Assembly: GCF_032362555.1 (NCBI RefSeq)
Contig: NC_083527.1
Location: 6,448,001 to 6,512,000 of the forward strand
Direction: 5' to 3'
DNA length: 64,000 nucleotides
From: Amyelois transitella
Lineage: Eukaryota > Arthropoda > Insecta > Lepidoptera > Pyralidae
A program made the translations under genes and the position numbers. Numbering within the stretch: position 1 is the stretch's first letter; every line of letters starts with the position of its first letter. The notes beneath the pieces were generated by a model. It saw only the letters and a list, made by a program, of their open reading frames with translations. It ran no database searches and was not told the DNA's origin. Positions 1 to 13,900 of the stretch are shown in pieces.

Positions 1-1894
1 GCAAAAATATGCTTCCTTTCGCACCATACAATATCACTTTTTTTTGTTTTATATAAAAATCATTAGTCGTAAACTTATAGCCATTGAAAATAAAATTATT
101 TATTATTAGATCACAAAATTAGTTTAATTATCTTGAATAGCGTTCAGACCGTTACGAAACACCTATTTACCTCCCTTTTAGCGCTTGAAAATATAATTAA
201 CGCCTTTGTATCTCTACTGTACCGCTTAAGGAGTGAGTTGACGCTTATTTACCCCTCTTGTATCGCTAAGAGATCCTGTTACCGCTATAATAACTTTCTT
301 ATAGCACTGATTGTACCTCTTAGTCAATTACCATAACTCTTGTATACCGTCATTATACAACCTTAAGTAATATAAAAATTGTGCCCAATTCGGGGGTAAA
401 GTAGGGTTAGAGCGCGCTCTAACACTAATTTGTTACACCCATAAACCACTTTAGAATCTAGTTAGCGCTTTTATAGACTTATTATAAATCTTACTTTAGC
501 GCCTAATTGTTACTTGGGGTATAGAACCGATACCGTTCTGACACGTCACGACACGACACGTCAGACAAATATAAATCCGCCTTAGACTTTTCTGAGCTAT
601 GTACTTACATTAGTTTCAGTGCTAACCGATGCGATTACTGTGAGGGAAAACATTCAAGCAACTGAATGTGTAACCTTTATACTTATTCGCTTCTTCTAAA
701 ATAAACTCATATTTTAATAATTTTCTTTTGCAGTACCAAAAGACATTGTACCATGATAATTGCAAGAAAGGATGGGTGCGGTACCACAATATGTGTATAG
801 AAATACCACCGCAATCATAGACTAAACTGCAAACATTTACCATAGACACGGCATTTCAAAGTCTAAACAATTTCAAAGAGAGAAAATCCAAAATTGTATA
901 ATAAACTTTATTAAAATCTTTTTCTTAGTTTACAAAAAAAAATACATACAACCTCCTATTATGAAGTCGGTTTAAAAGCCAAGGAATGTTGTACACAGCC
1001 ATTAACTTTACATTTTCTTTAAAAAAAAGAAAATATATAAGGCAGATTGTTCTATATTATAATGAGATTATATATACCAAGTATATTGTGAGGCCCCGAC
1101 GTAAAAGGTTAAAAACGCCAGCTAAGCAACACTGGTCTTAAGTTCGATTCTTACAAAAGCAACTTAAACCTCGCATGCACTTGATTTTACAAATGTCATG
1201 GATCGATTACAAAAAAAACTTACATATATATATAAAAATAAAAACTTATGGTTATCATAGCCCAAAGTTATATCTATGATGAAATTACTCTATAACATCT
1301 GATATGTCATTCTAGCTCCATATTTTTCATTATTAATGATTTCTCAAAGAAAGTAAATTAACAAACCCAGATTCATTTGAAGAGGAAACGTAAATTTATT
1401 TCTAAAATTTCAATTGCAATATTTTTATCACGCTGCATTTTACCCCGAAATTTCTATTTTATGTAAAGTTTTCCATTCCTTAAATATTTTATGTAATTTG
1501 CATCAAGCAAAATAAGATACCTATAGGTATAGATTTTGTAATCCATTTAAAAATGGCGGCACCCGCCTGCCCCAACCAGCCGAGTGAACGAACGCATCTA
1601 AAATAGGTCTCCCATAATGCATGCATTACACAATTTACAAAATATTTTTGTGTCTTCAAAAATATTGGCACGCAGCAACAATATCGGACTTCCAAATTTA
1701 AAAAAAAATGAGATTCTCACATGACACATACATATTTAAGGCGCGAACAAAATTTGGAGGTTATTTATGTCGCTTGTGATTTTTATAACATATTTTTTTA
1801 TAAAATTTATCTTATCTATCACTTTGCAATACCAAAACTTATGGACTTATACATTTTAACGGTAACCTAAACTACAATTCATACAAATTTTCAT
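1..1894. other. Intergenic stretch downstream of the 26-29-p proteinase
   Basis: AT-rich DNA with no ORF I can support. Positions 620-675 hold a scrap of the interspersed repeat that recurs at 4850, 7665 and 21250 (shared words such as gtgagggaaaacat and gtgtaacc). Around 1090-1165 a degenerate tRNA-like SINE head may be present, judged only from a B-box-like agttcgattct. Several long A runs occur. Nothing else recognised. Confidence 0.4.
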
Positions 1895-1900
1895 TTTATT
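1895..1900 (-). terminator. Poly(A) signal AATAAA of the 26-29-p gene
   Basis: The minus strand reads AATAAA seven bases after the TGA stop at 1908-1910. This implies a very short 3' UTR. Further AT-rich signals downstream could also serve. Confidence 0.5.
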
Positions 1901-1907
1901 TATTAAT

Positions 1908-4900
1908 TCAAATAAGTACATAGGTAGGTGCGGTTTCTACTCCACAATTATTATCTTTGCTTGACATCAGAACGTAGCCATCATTACCCCACATGTTAGA
2001 CCAAGAGTTCTTGATCAGCCAATACTTCTGACCATTCAAGATGCCGTAACCAACGGCCAAGACCGCGTGGTCTAACTCGTCTATCTTGTTTTTGCTGTAA
2101 AAATATAAATTGGATAACAATTTTGACATTACATCACATCTATACTAATATTATAAAGCTGAAGAGTTTGTTTGTTTGAACAAGCTAATCTCAGAAACTA
2201 GTGGTTCGAATTGGAAAATTCTTTTTGTGTTGAATAGACCATTTATCGATGAAGGCTTTAAGCTATATAACATCACTCTGCAACTATAAGGAACGGAAAA
2301 AAAAGGAAAATGTGAAAAATGCCGGCTAGAGGGTTTCAATGATGTCCAAAATAACTATTCCACGCGGACGAAGTCGCGGGCACAGCTAGTATTATATATT
2401 TAGCCATTTTGATCACACATACATACATACATGACAGTAAAACACTCACCATTTAGGATCATAGTACACTCCGTTCGAATAAAAACTGAACGTCTTGTGT
2501 GACGCGTCTATGGCAACCGACACAGGGCCGTGTTTGAATATAGCCAACTGAAAAAGTTAAAATACAATTAAATAATATTCTCTTCTCGTTTCAAATTTCG
2601 AATGCAATTTTGTTTCTTTTTTTTTAATAATTTAGAAACGAAAATAAATAAATAAATATATACGGGACAAATTACACTAATTTAGTTAGTTTCGAAGTAA
2701 GTTCTAAACTTGTGTCACGAGTTACTAACTCAACGATACTATATTTTATAATAAATAAACATCCAAGACCCAGGCCAATCAGAAAAAGTTTTTTTCTCAT
2801 CATGCCCTGACCGGGTTCTGAACCCGGGACCTCCAGTGTCACAGACAAGCGTACTACCGCTGTGTCACAAAGGCTGTCGAATTAATAAATAAATATGTGT
2901 TGCCAACTACAAGCTTGAAAAAAAAAATTTTGTAACTTTTTTATTGAGAAATATTCAGTCTAATATCATCCGTCAAGAAGATGTAACTGACCAATGTCTG
3001 TACTCGAAAAGATATTGCCTAAAATTATATGGGTGATCTTTTTAAAACTCAAAAATATGATTTTTAGAATTTCCGTTTGTCTGTATGTTTGTACACGCAT
3101 TACGCATAAACTAAACTCACTCACCCTCAATGCGTTCTCGTTGTTGGTTGTCACATTGACCCACCCCTTCATGGTGGTCACCAAGGTCACGTTATCGATA
3201 TGACAGTAGCCGTCCTGTAAATAAAATAGTTAAAAAAAAACTCAAAAATACTTTAAATATTTTCTTTTAAACTTTTTATAGAAAAAGGGACAAGGATCGC
3301 AAGTTTATAAGCTTATCCCTTAGTCGCCTTACACGACATCCATGGAAAAGAGATGGAGTGGTCCTATTCTTTATTTTTTTTCGTGTGTGCCGGGAACCAC
3401 ACGGCACTGTTCTCTTTTATTACATACATATACATATGGTCACGTCTATATCCCTCGCGGGGTAGACACAGCCAACAGTCTTGAAAAGACCCCGTTCAGC
3501 TATTTGGCTTAATGATAGAATCGAGTTTCAAATAGTGGCAGGTTGCTAGCCCGTCGCTTAAAAAAGTATCCCAAGTTTGAAAGAATGTCCCTTAGTCGCC
3601 TTTTGCGACATCCATGGAAAAGAGATGGAGTGGTCCTACGTATGTAATACGTTAAAAGAATTTTGAATTTTGGTCCTATTCTTTATTTCTTTTCATGTGT
3701 GCCGGGAACCACACGGCACTTTTCACTATTACCTGTCCCAAATAACCGCCGTAGTCTTCCTCAGTGGGCAGTCCATGCTTCATGATCCACTGATAAGCGC
3801 GGAAATCTTCACCGCCGTCACAACCATTGTTTCCATAACTATAACAAATTATATAAATAAATAATAATAAATACGGGACAAATTACACAGATCGAGTTAG
3901 CCTCGAAGTAAGTTCGAGACTTGTGTTACGAGATACTAACTCAACGATACTATATTTTATAATAAATACTTATTATATAGATAAACATCCAAGACCCAGG
4001 CCAATCAGAAAAAGTTATTTTCTCATCATGCCCTGGCCGGGATTCGAACCCGGGACCTCCGGTGTCACAGACAAGCGTACTACCGCTGCGCCACAGAGGC
4101 CGTCATATATATTATATATATATATATATATGCTTGTTCTGGTCCTCTAATGATGACTACACGCACACATTGAAATATCGAAAATCCTAACTAGTTCTCC
4201 GCGCGCACGCGCAGCCAGCACGGAGTGAATATATTTTATTGTTTAACTACCGACATTTTGCACGCGTCCAGTCCACTAAATGTTAATATTTGAAGTTCTC
4301 ATTGTAAGTGATTTTTTGTAGATTCTTTTATGAGAATAAATTTCTTTAACGGTATAATGAACTCTTTCGTTCATCATGGTAGTTTGGAGTATTTATGACG
4401 TGTGTGCTGTCACTGTCAATTAATAAACTAAAGGGTAAAATTATTCAAATATTGTAAAGACTATAAAATTAAAAATATAACAAAATATCATAAATAAAGT
4501 TAAGGGTAAAATTATTCAAATATTGTAAAGAGTATAAAAAGAAAAATATTACAAATAATCATAAATAAATTAGTTAAATTAAATAAGTTCCATATTTTGT
4601 TATTTTAGAGTGAAATAATTGCATTGTACCTATTTCGTTTCTCTTTTTAGGTAAGAATATTACTTTTAAGTTGTTTTGTTTTAGTGTTTCATCTTGTGTT
4701 CTACTTTTCAATAATAAATTTCTCTTTTTAGAGCAACACAACAGATTATTATTTCTGACATATTATAGATGATATGAATTTGGTGCAATAAAATAATATA
4801 TATTATTATATTTCACCAAATTCATATCATTATTATATAATGTTAGTTTGATAACTAACCGATGCTCTTACGGTGAGGAAAAAAAATCGTTGGGAAACTT

Positions 4901-7900
4901 GCACATTGATATCTGGATGTGTAACCATATGATCCAATACGGGTTAGGTTCCCCTGAAAAGGTTGCGGAGGTCAGATGGAAGTTGCCTCGTGTAAAAACA
5001 TGATTCGCCCAATCCAGCGCCTTGTAACTTTGATAAAAAATTCAATCAATTTTTTTTTTCAAATTCAAATCTTTTATTCATTATTATGGGACATTTCAAT
5101 ATTACTTAATAACTGTCATATCTTTTGGTTTCACAACATTGGTTGACGTCAAACAAATTACTTTAAACTAAGTTTACTGCCGCTCAGAGCAGAAGAAGCG
5201 GCAACAAACTGCACTGCAGCATTTCCCTCAAAGTTACTACTAAAAATTTACCATGTACAATAAAGTATTTACAAACTAATAAACAAACAAAAGAAGAGAG
5301 AATGAGATTAGATAATTTTTCCACTTACCCCCTCGAACAATCAACTAAACATTAAAACTAAGTTAACTGCAGCTTCCAAAGCGACAATGCAGAAGAAGCG
5401 GCAACAAACTGCACTGCAGCATTTTCATTCAAAGTTACTACAAAAAATTTACCATGTACAAAAAAGTATTTACAAACAAACAAAAGAAAAGAGAATGAGA
5501 TTACATAATGTATATATTTTACTCGAGTACATAATGTTTATTCAGTCTTTTCAAGACTGTTGGCTCTGTCTACCCCGCTAGGGATATAGACGTGACCGTA
5601 TGTATGATGTATATATATTTTACTCTTATGGTGCAATAAAGAGTTTTATTTATATATCTATCTATCATAATTTGTTCCACTCACCCCCAAGAACAATCAA
5701 CCAATGCCTGTTGACTGAGCCTGACAAGATGGCCGCCGTTATGCAGGAACAAAGCGCCCTCCACCGCGCCCACGGTGCCGAACGACCAACAGGAGCCGCA
5801 CACCGATTGGTCTGGTAGAACGAAACGTTACAAACAGAACATTAAGAATGGCCACTTTAGAAATCATGCTGTCCTGTAGGTACTTACATAGTTTGTAAGC
5901 ATTACTAATACAAATGAGTCCTTGTTACTTATATATAAATAAAATTCATTCATTCATTACTTTTTAAATCTGTATTATTGTACCTACTTATTTCTTTCTT
6001 ATGAATTACGTTTGTGTCAAAATAAATAAATAAAAAAAATAAAAAAAAAATTTACTTACTACTCTTAACAACGTTGATACACGGTGGCCTTACGGGGCAG
6101 ACAGAGTTGATAAATAATTCCGTTGGAATAATGGTACAAGATGTGATGAGATATTTATAAAAAATCCTATAAATATCTCATCATATACAGGGTGACATTT
6201 AAAACAACTGCATCCTTTTAAACATAGACTAGATACATTTAATTATTATTCTTCGTACTTTCTGAAATATGAACCGATATTTTTCTTTTAACGTTTTTAA
6301 ATATCCTTTAGACGAGTACACTTAACAGTTAAATTTATGCAGGTGAATTTAAAGTCACCCTGTTTAATATCTTTCCCATGGATGTCGTAAAGGTGACTAA
6401 GGGATAGGTTTAAAAACTTGGGGCTCCTATTGTATGCGACGGGCTAGCTACATGTCAATATTTGTATCTCAATTCTATCATTAAGCCAAACAGCTGAACG
6501 TGGCCTATCAGTATTTTCAAGACTGCTGGCTCTCTCTACCCCGCGAGGGATATAGACGTGATTGTATGTAGCAATGTCGAATAAACATTCAATCTATCTA
6601 AATAGGACTTAATACATGTCTGATAGACTTGATATGCACATCAACATTTACCTTTGACGGGGGTGACAGCGCCAAATAGTCTCCAATCGTATTCGTATGG
6701 CAATTTGATGCTCATCTCCTCAATCATTGACTCCGTGTACGGGAATGGTAGACCTGTCAATGAAAAATTAAAATTAAAAATTTTCATAAGCATTATATGA
6801 GCACAATAAACTTTCAAAACTGATTGATAAAAGTTTATACATATTATATTTAGCGGATAGGTATTACTACTTTTTACTGAATTATCTAGTACCTTTATTG
6901 TTTGCCGGTTTCTATGCAATAAAGATATTACAACCAAAAAAAAACAAACAAACTGATCTTCATATTAACCCTTTCGGATATTGCAAACATTCATATACCT
7001 CCGGTGTCACAACCGGAGGTCCCGGGTTCGAATCCCGGCCAGAGCATGATGAGAAAAGAACTTTTTCTGATTGGCCTGGACCTTGGACGTTTAAATAAGT
7101 ATTTATTTTAGATTTGACGGCCTCTGTGGCTCAGTGGTACTACACTTGTCTGTAACACCGGAGGTCCCGGGTTCGAATCCCGGCCACAGCATGATGAGAA
7201 AAGAACTTTTTCTGATTGGCCAGGATCTTGGACATTTATATAAGTATTTATTTTTAAATATAGTATCGTTGCGTTAGTATCTCGTAACACAAGTCACGAA
7301 CTTACTTCGGGGCTAACTCGATCAGTGTAATATGTCCCGTATAAATTTATTTATATATATTTATTTACTCACCCAACGGGCTGGGCCCATCATGGCGTCT
7401 GCCCCTCAAAGCGGCCATTTCATCGTCACTCCTGTCAGCCAAATGGTTGACGGCCAATGTGAAACCACGACGTGCACGATTGTTGGAATGTATGTATCTA
7501 AAAATAATAAAATATGTAACAACATAACATTAACTTCTCCAAAAGGCCTCTATGTGTTGGATTTATATCCCCACTCAAGCCTCTCAAAAATCCGGGGTCT
7601 ATAGACCCATTAAATCCAAGAGGAGAAACATAATAATAATAAAAAAAAAAACATTTTCCTTCCTCCCATTACGGTGAGGGAAAACATCGTGAGGAAACCT
7701 GCACATTCAGGCAACTAGATGTGTAACCATGATCGATCCAATACGGATTAGGTTCCCCTGCAAAGGTTGCGGAGGTCAGACGGGAGTCGCTTCGTTTAAA
7801 AACCTATGACTCACCCCGGTCACCTCTCCAGAGTTATAAGGATGTTGTAAAAGGCGATTAAGGGATAGACTTATAAACTTGAGATCCTCCTTTTAGGCGA

Positions 7901-10900
7901 TGGGCTAGCAACCTGTCAATATTTAAATCTCAATTCTATCATAAAGCTGAACGTGGCCTATCAGTATTTTCAAGACTGTTGGCCCTGTCTGCCACGCAAG
8001 GGATATAGACGTGATTATATGTATATAGAATTGATTGACTAACTTTCTAACTCACCTGAGATTCTGTCTAAACAGATTCAACCTCTTCTCGTGTTCAATT
8101 TCACTATCATACTGTTTCCCGTGCTTGTTCTTGAATCTGAAATCATAAAAGGCTTTTTGACAACTTTTTAAAAACCAGTTTATATCATTTAGTAGGATTT
8201 ACAAAACTTAATAAAAGTTGTATTTTTTAATTTCGGTACTTATACACTGGAAAAAAATCAAATTTATCAAATCAAATCAAATCTATTTATTGTGGAGCAC
8301 AGGTAAAAAGATAATATAATTGTATAGAGTACCACTGAGTCCTGTCTTTACAGACATACAATAATTTATTAAATATCAATATTTATTATTTAATTTATAT
8401 AATATCAATATAATTTATTAAAAATCAATATTTCAAAAGCGCGCCAAAACGCTGCTTTTACAATATGGCGCTGCAAGGGGGTCGGTGACGTCACCTGCCT
8501 GTATTGTCATCGGTGACACATATCACTCTTAATCATTTGTTGCAAAGTGTGTGAAAAAAATTCTTTGGAAGCGGTGGAAATCGTTTGTATGGTTTGTTGC
8601 ACATTCACAATGACTGTGTAGCGGGAGCGATGATTCGGCTCGACCGCCACCAAAGGGAAGATCTTCCGCCAGGCTAGGTGTTATGCCTGGGAACCGCGCG
8701 ACAAACGATGTTGTGTCGGAGGTTGTATATATAGCTCCAATCCGTGAAATCTCTGAAATCGCGTCTTAGATTCTTCGCTGCTATTGGTTGAGCGCGTCAA
8801 ATTCTTCGCGATGACTGACTGTTGTTGTGTGATTTGATGTTGTGACGAGTGGCGTAGAGATGTCGCCACAACTGTTCCAGTGTAGTGGTTGTGTCCCCGG
8901 TTCGATTTCTAGTCAAGTCATGAGGAAATCATCCTTTTTCTGATTTGCCAACGTCCTGCTTGTTATTTCTATATCCAATACTGTTAAACTTAATTACTTT
9001 TTTGATCGCCTTCAAAATCAAAAGTTGATTCTCAGTTTGACCTGTACTTAAGTATGTTTTTTCCGCTTTTATCTCGCGTTTAACTGAACCGATTTTGATG
9101 CGGTTTTAATAAGGTTTGTTACACTTAATACAAAGTTTAACCGACTTCAAAAACGAAGAATTTTAATTGGGGGTGGTACTCATTTTTTACAAGTAATTTT
9201 ATCATTTTCCTGACGTCCATCGAGCACCGCTCAGTCAACCAGGTACTGATTTATTCTATAATACCAGTATCTCACAACAAAAGTTACGAACTATCCAGTA
9301 TATATATTTATTTAATCAATTAATTTAATGTCATCGTCACCTGTCAAACTCGTCATGTACATGAGAATCGTCGTTGGGGTGAACGAACTCTTTCATGGGG
9401 TTGAATGTCGCGTAATGGCCGGCCCCGGGGCCCGGGAATGAGGTACACTGCATGCCTGTAAAGATATATTATATATACATACATATCATTACGTCTATAT
9501 ACCTTGCGGGGTAGACAGAGCCAACAGTCTTAAAAAGACAGAAAGGCCACGTTCAGCTGTTTGGCTTGATGATAGAATTGAGATTCAAATAGCGACAGGT
9601 TGCTAGCCCATCACCTAAAACAAGAATCCCAAGTTTATAAGCCAATCCCTTAGTCGCCTTTTACGACATCCATGGGAAAGAGATGGAGTAGTTCTATTAT
9701 TTTCACTTATTGCGCCGAGAACCACACTGTTGGATCTATCTATAAATTTTGAATTAAATTTTTTGAGTAAATTCCTTGACTATAAAAAAGGTATAAATTT
9801 ACTATTGCTATTAAAAATTTACATTGACACTAAAAATTTACAATGACACAATAAAATTTACAATGACACTAAAAATTTACAATGACACTAATAAAAATTT
9901 ACAATGACACTAAAAATTTACAATGACACAAAAAATTTACAATGACACAAAAAATTTACATTGACACTAAACTTTACAATGACACTAAAAATTTACATTG
10001 GCACTAAAAATTTACATTGGCACCAAAAACTCACCGGCGTCAATCTTGAACACGGCCGGATCAATATCTTCGACGTCATAGTTGTCGTAACTGATGTAGT
10101 AGTGGTCGTAGTGAGACCCCAAGAGGCTGTTGTACCCTTTCATTTCGTATCTGGAACAAATTTTATTGTGATAAATTAGTTTTTTTTTTTGGGAAATTTA
10201 TTTTAATATTTAGCATTTAGCGGTAATTGATACATACATACATATAATCACGTCTATATCCCTTGCGGGGTAGACAGAGCCAACAGTCTTGAAAATACTG
10301 ATAGGCCAGGTTCAGCTGTTTGGCTTTATGATGGAATTGAGATTCAAATAGTGACAAGTTGCTAGCCCATCGCCTAAAAGAAGAATCCCAAGTAATTATA
10401 TAAGCCTATCCCTTAGTCGCCTTTTACGCCATCCATGGGAACGAGATGGAGTGGTCCTATTCTTATTTTTCGGTTCATCATCAAAATTCGGTAATTGATA
10501 ACATTTCAATATGCTAACTTAAGCGACGGGCTAGCAACCTGCCACTTTATATGAATCTCAATTCTATCAGTAAACAGCTGAACGTGGCCTATCAGTATTT
10601 TTGGGACCGTTGGCTCTGTCTTCCCAGCAAGGGATATAGACGTGATTATATGTATGTATGTAAAAATACATTCTATACTAGCTGTGCCCGCGACTTCGTC
10701 CGCGTGGAATAGTTATTTTGGGCATCATTGAAGGATTTTTCACATTTTCCATTATTTCTTTGCTCCTTATAGTTGCAGCGTGATGTTATATGTATAACCT
10801 AAAGCCTTCCTCGATAAATGGTCTATTCAACTAAAAAATCATTTTTCAATTCCTCAAGTTTCTGAGATAAGCGCGTTCAAACAAACACTTCAGCTTTATA

Positions 10901-13900
10901 ATATTAGTATAGATTAACAGTGTACCTGACTGGTATAGGAATGGAGTCACCCTTCAAGGTCTTCTTGTATTTCACCCACATTGTGTATTTATTGACTTTA
11001 TCGCCGATATTCTGTACCATGCGCCATTTCCACGTCTCGGAGTCTTGCATCACTTCTGATCCTGTGACAAATTAACATAAAAAAATATATATATATATAT
11101 ATATATGTATACATATAAGCCCTAGAATAAATATGAGGCTGGTGTTGAGGGGTACTTTTTTGTATTGGTGCCGGGAACCACACGGCACAGCGATATGACA
11201 GTATCCTATAATAATTTTGAATTACAATTTGAAATATTGCTTGACATTTCTTCAATGGTTTTTCAACTTACCGACATAATTGAAATCTGTCATGTCGGGC
11301 AACACAGTCTGGACACCAACCGGCTGACCCTCGGTGCCGTTCACCTGGAGACATGTCTGTTTGTTCAGCTCCTTTTCCGTCGTAACCGGAGCGATCTGAA
11401 GGAAATGATTAATTTTAATAAGGATTAATTCATTCATTCTAATTACACGTCACTATATGTACATATGTACGTATAGTCACGTCATCACATGTCATGTATG
11501 TATGTAAATAATTCTTTATAAAGAAAACATACATACATACATATGGTCACGTCTATATCCCTTGCGGGGTAGACAGAGCCAACAGTCTTGAAAAGACTGA
11601 ATCGCCACGTTCAGCTATTTGGCTTAATGATAGCAAATAGTGACAAATAGAGAACTAATTAATGTGTAGGTATACATACATATAATAGCGCTTTATTGCT
11701 TACTAGCTGTGCCCGCGACTTCGTCCGCGTGGAATAGTTATTTTGGGCATCATTGTAGCCCTCAAGGATGAATAAATTATCTCCGTTTTTTTTACATTTT
11801 CCATTATTTCTTCGCTCCTTACAGTTGCAGCGTGATTTTATACAGCCTTCCTCGATAAATGGTCTATTCAACGCAAAAAGAATTTTTCAATTCAACCAGT
11901 AATTCCTGAGATTAGCGCGTTCAAACAAACAAACTCTTCAGCTTTATAATATCAGTATAGATAGGGTAGACAGAACTAGCAATCTCGAAAAGACTAAAAG
12001 AACACGCTCAGCTTTAAGACTTAATTATGGAACTGAGTTTGACAGGTCGCTAGCACATCGCCTTAACAAATAACAATCAAGTCAAAAACACAGTGACTTG
12101 CCGCTTTTTACTGAATTATCTAGTTCCTTTATTGTTTTGCCGGTTGACTGGAATAGATCCCTTTATGGGATAAGTCCGCCATTGCTAGTGATTTGTTTTT
12201 CTTGTTACTGTGTAAATTTCTATGCAATAAAGATATTACAAACAAACAAACAAACAAACAAGTACGAGTCCGTATGTAAATACCTTACCTTGACAGAAGT
12301 GCCATACTTGGGGAATACGGTGGACGACAGTTGGTACGTTTTGACCATGGTGCCGTAATAGTCGATACGGGATTTGCCGTTTTTGCTGTCGAACCTGTTA
12401 ACAATACACACATATAATTTATCATCTCATTTCGGATCCAATAAAATAAAATAAAAAAACGTCCGCCACTTCAAGTGATTTATTTCTTTTATAACTATGT
12501 ACTTTTTCTTTTAACATAAAATTACATAACATATAATCAGGTCTATATCCCTAACGGGGTAGACAGAGCCGACAGTCATCAAAAGACTGAAAGGCCACGT
12601 TCAGCTGTTTATCTAAATGATTGAATTGAGATTCAAATAGTGACAGGTTGCTAGCCCATCGCCTAAAAAAAGAAACGTTTATAACCCTATGCCTTAGTCG
12701 CCTATTACCGACATCCATGTGAACAAGACGGAATGGTCCTATTGTTTTTTCTTAAAAATTATCATTTTCATATTCCTAACTTCAGTCCCTCGTGTCCCTT
12801 CTCATGTGGAGAGATCAGGGCATGCCTGTGACCACGATCCAGGGCCTGTGACCACGATCCAGGATCGGGTGAGTCAAGTTTTTACTGGAAGCGACTCCCA
12901 GACACTAAGTATTTGAAACTAAATTACCTACATCATTAAGTCATCTTACAGCTGAACGTTGGCTATCAGTATTTTCAAGACTGTAGGTTCTGTCCACCCG
13001 GCAAAGGATGTAGACGTGATTATATGTATGTGTATATTTGTTTTAATTATTGTTTACTTAAACAGGTGCTAAATTAAAACTACAATAAATCTTAATTAAT
13101 GTCAATCATATATCGCGATGATTTACAACTTGTAGTAAAAAAATAAATAGTTTTTGAATATAATAACAAAGTTTTGTGTCACGATTTTAAAATAGCACAG
13201 TCGTTTAAACAAAATATTTGCAGACATACCAATAAATTTTACTTTCCTAAGGCCACGTTCAGCCGTGTAAAGATTTGAGCGCTATATAAGCTTTATACTT
13301 ACTGGAATTGAGATTAAAAAAGTGTCAGCTTGCTAGCCTATCGCTTACAAGAAGAATCCTGAGTTTATAACTATATCCCTTAGTTGCGTTGTGAAACCAA
13401 AAGATATGACCATATCATACCACAATTATTAAGTGATATTTAAATGTCCGATAATAACGAATTAAACTTTTGAATTTGTTATGACGATTTATAAATTGTG
13501 ATGTGTCCCTGTGACGTAATTCGTCTATCCTCACAAAGATGCGCAGTGTGCGCAAGCCCTAATAGGTAACAGATAAGGGCATTTGAAACTCAGTACTTAT
13601 CATCAATTCAAACTAATTATAAATGACCATGAACAGACTGGCAATGCACGCTGTAATGTGCAATTATATCTATTACTAGCTGTGCCCGCGACTTCGTCCG
13701 CGTGAAATAGTTATTTTGGGTATCATTGAAGCCCTCAAGGATGAATATTTTCCCCGTTTTTTTCCACATTTTCCATTATTTCTTCGCTCCTAATACTTAC
13801 AGCGTGATGTTATATAGCCTAAAGCCTTCCTCGATAAATGGTCTCGGTAAATGCAACAAAAAAAGATTTTTTTATTTCGATCAGTAGTTCCTGAGATTAG

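Noticed and set aside
7118..7190. tRNA genes at the A/B-box sequences (also near 2800-2880, 4040-4100, 23820-23895, 38560-38630, 56330-56400)
   Set aside because: Each is followed by the same long non-tRNA body and tail and occurs many times; these are heads of a tRNA-derived SINE, and the cloverleaf is not kept.
8681..8869. 62-codon minus-strand ORF
   Set aside because: Low-complexity Ser/Gln/His text with no homology I recognise and no context; not supported.
9815..10030. CRISPR-like array
   Set aside because: Units are ~20 bp with only 2-5 variable bases between them, in a eukaryotic intron; it is a minisatellite.
9961..10179. Small plus-strand ORF across the minisatellite and exon 6
   Set aside because: It is an antisense shadow of 26-29-p exon 6 plus repeat units; the minus strand carries the conserved protein.
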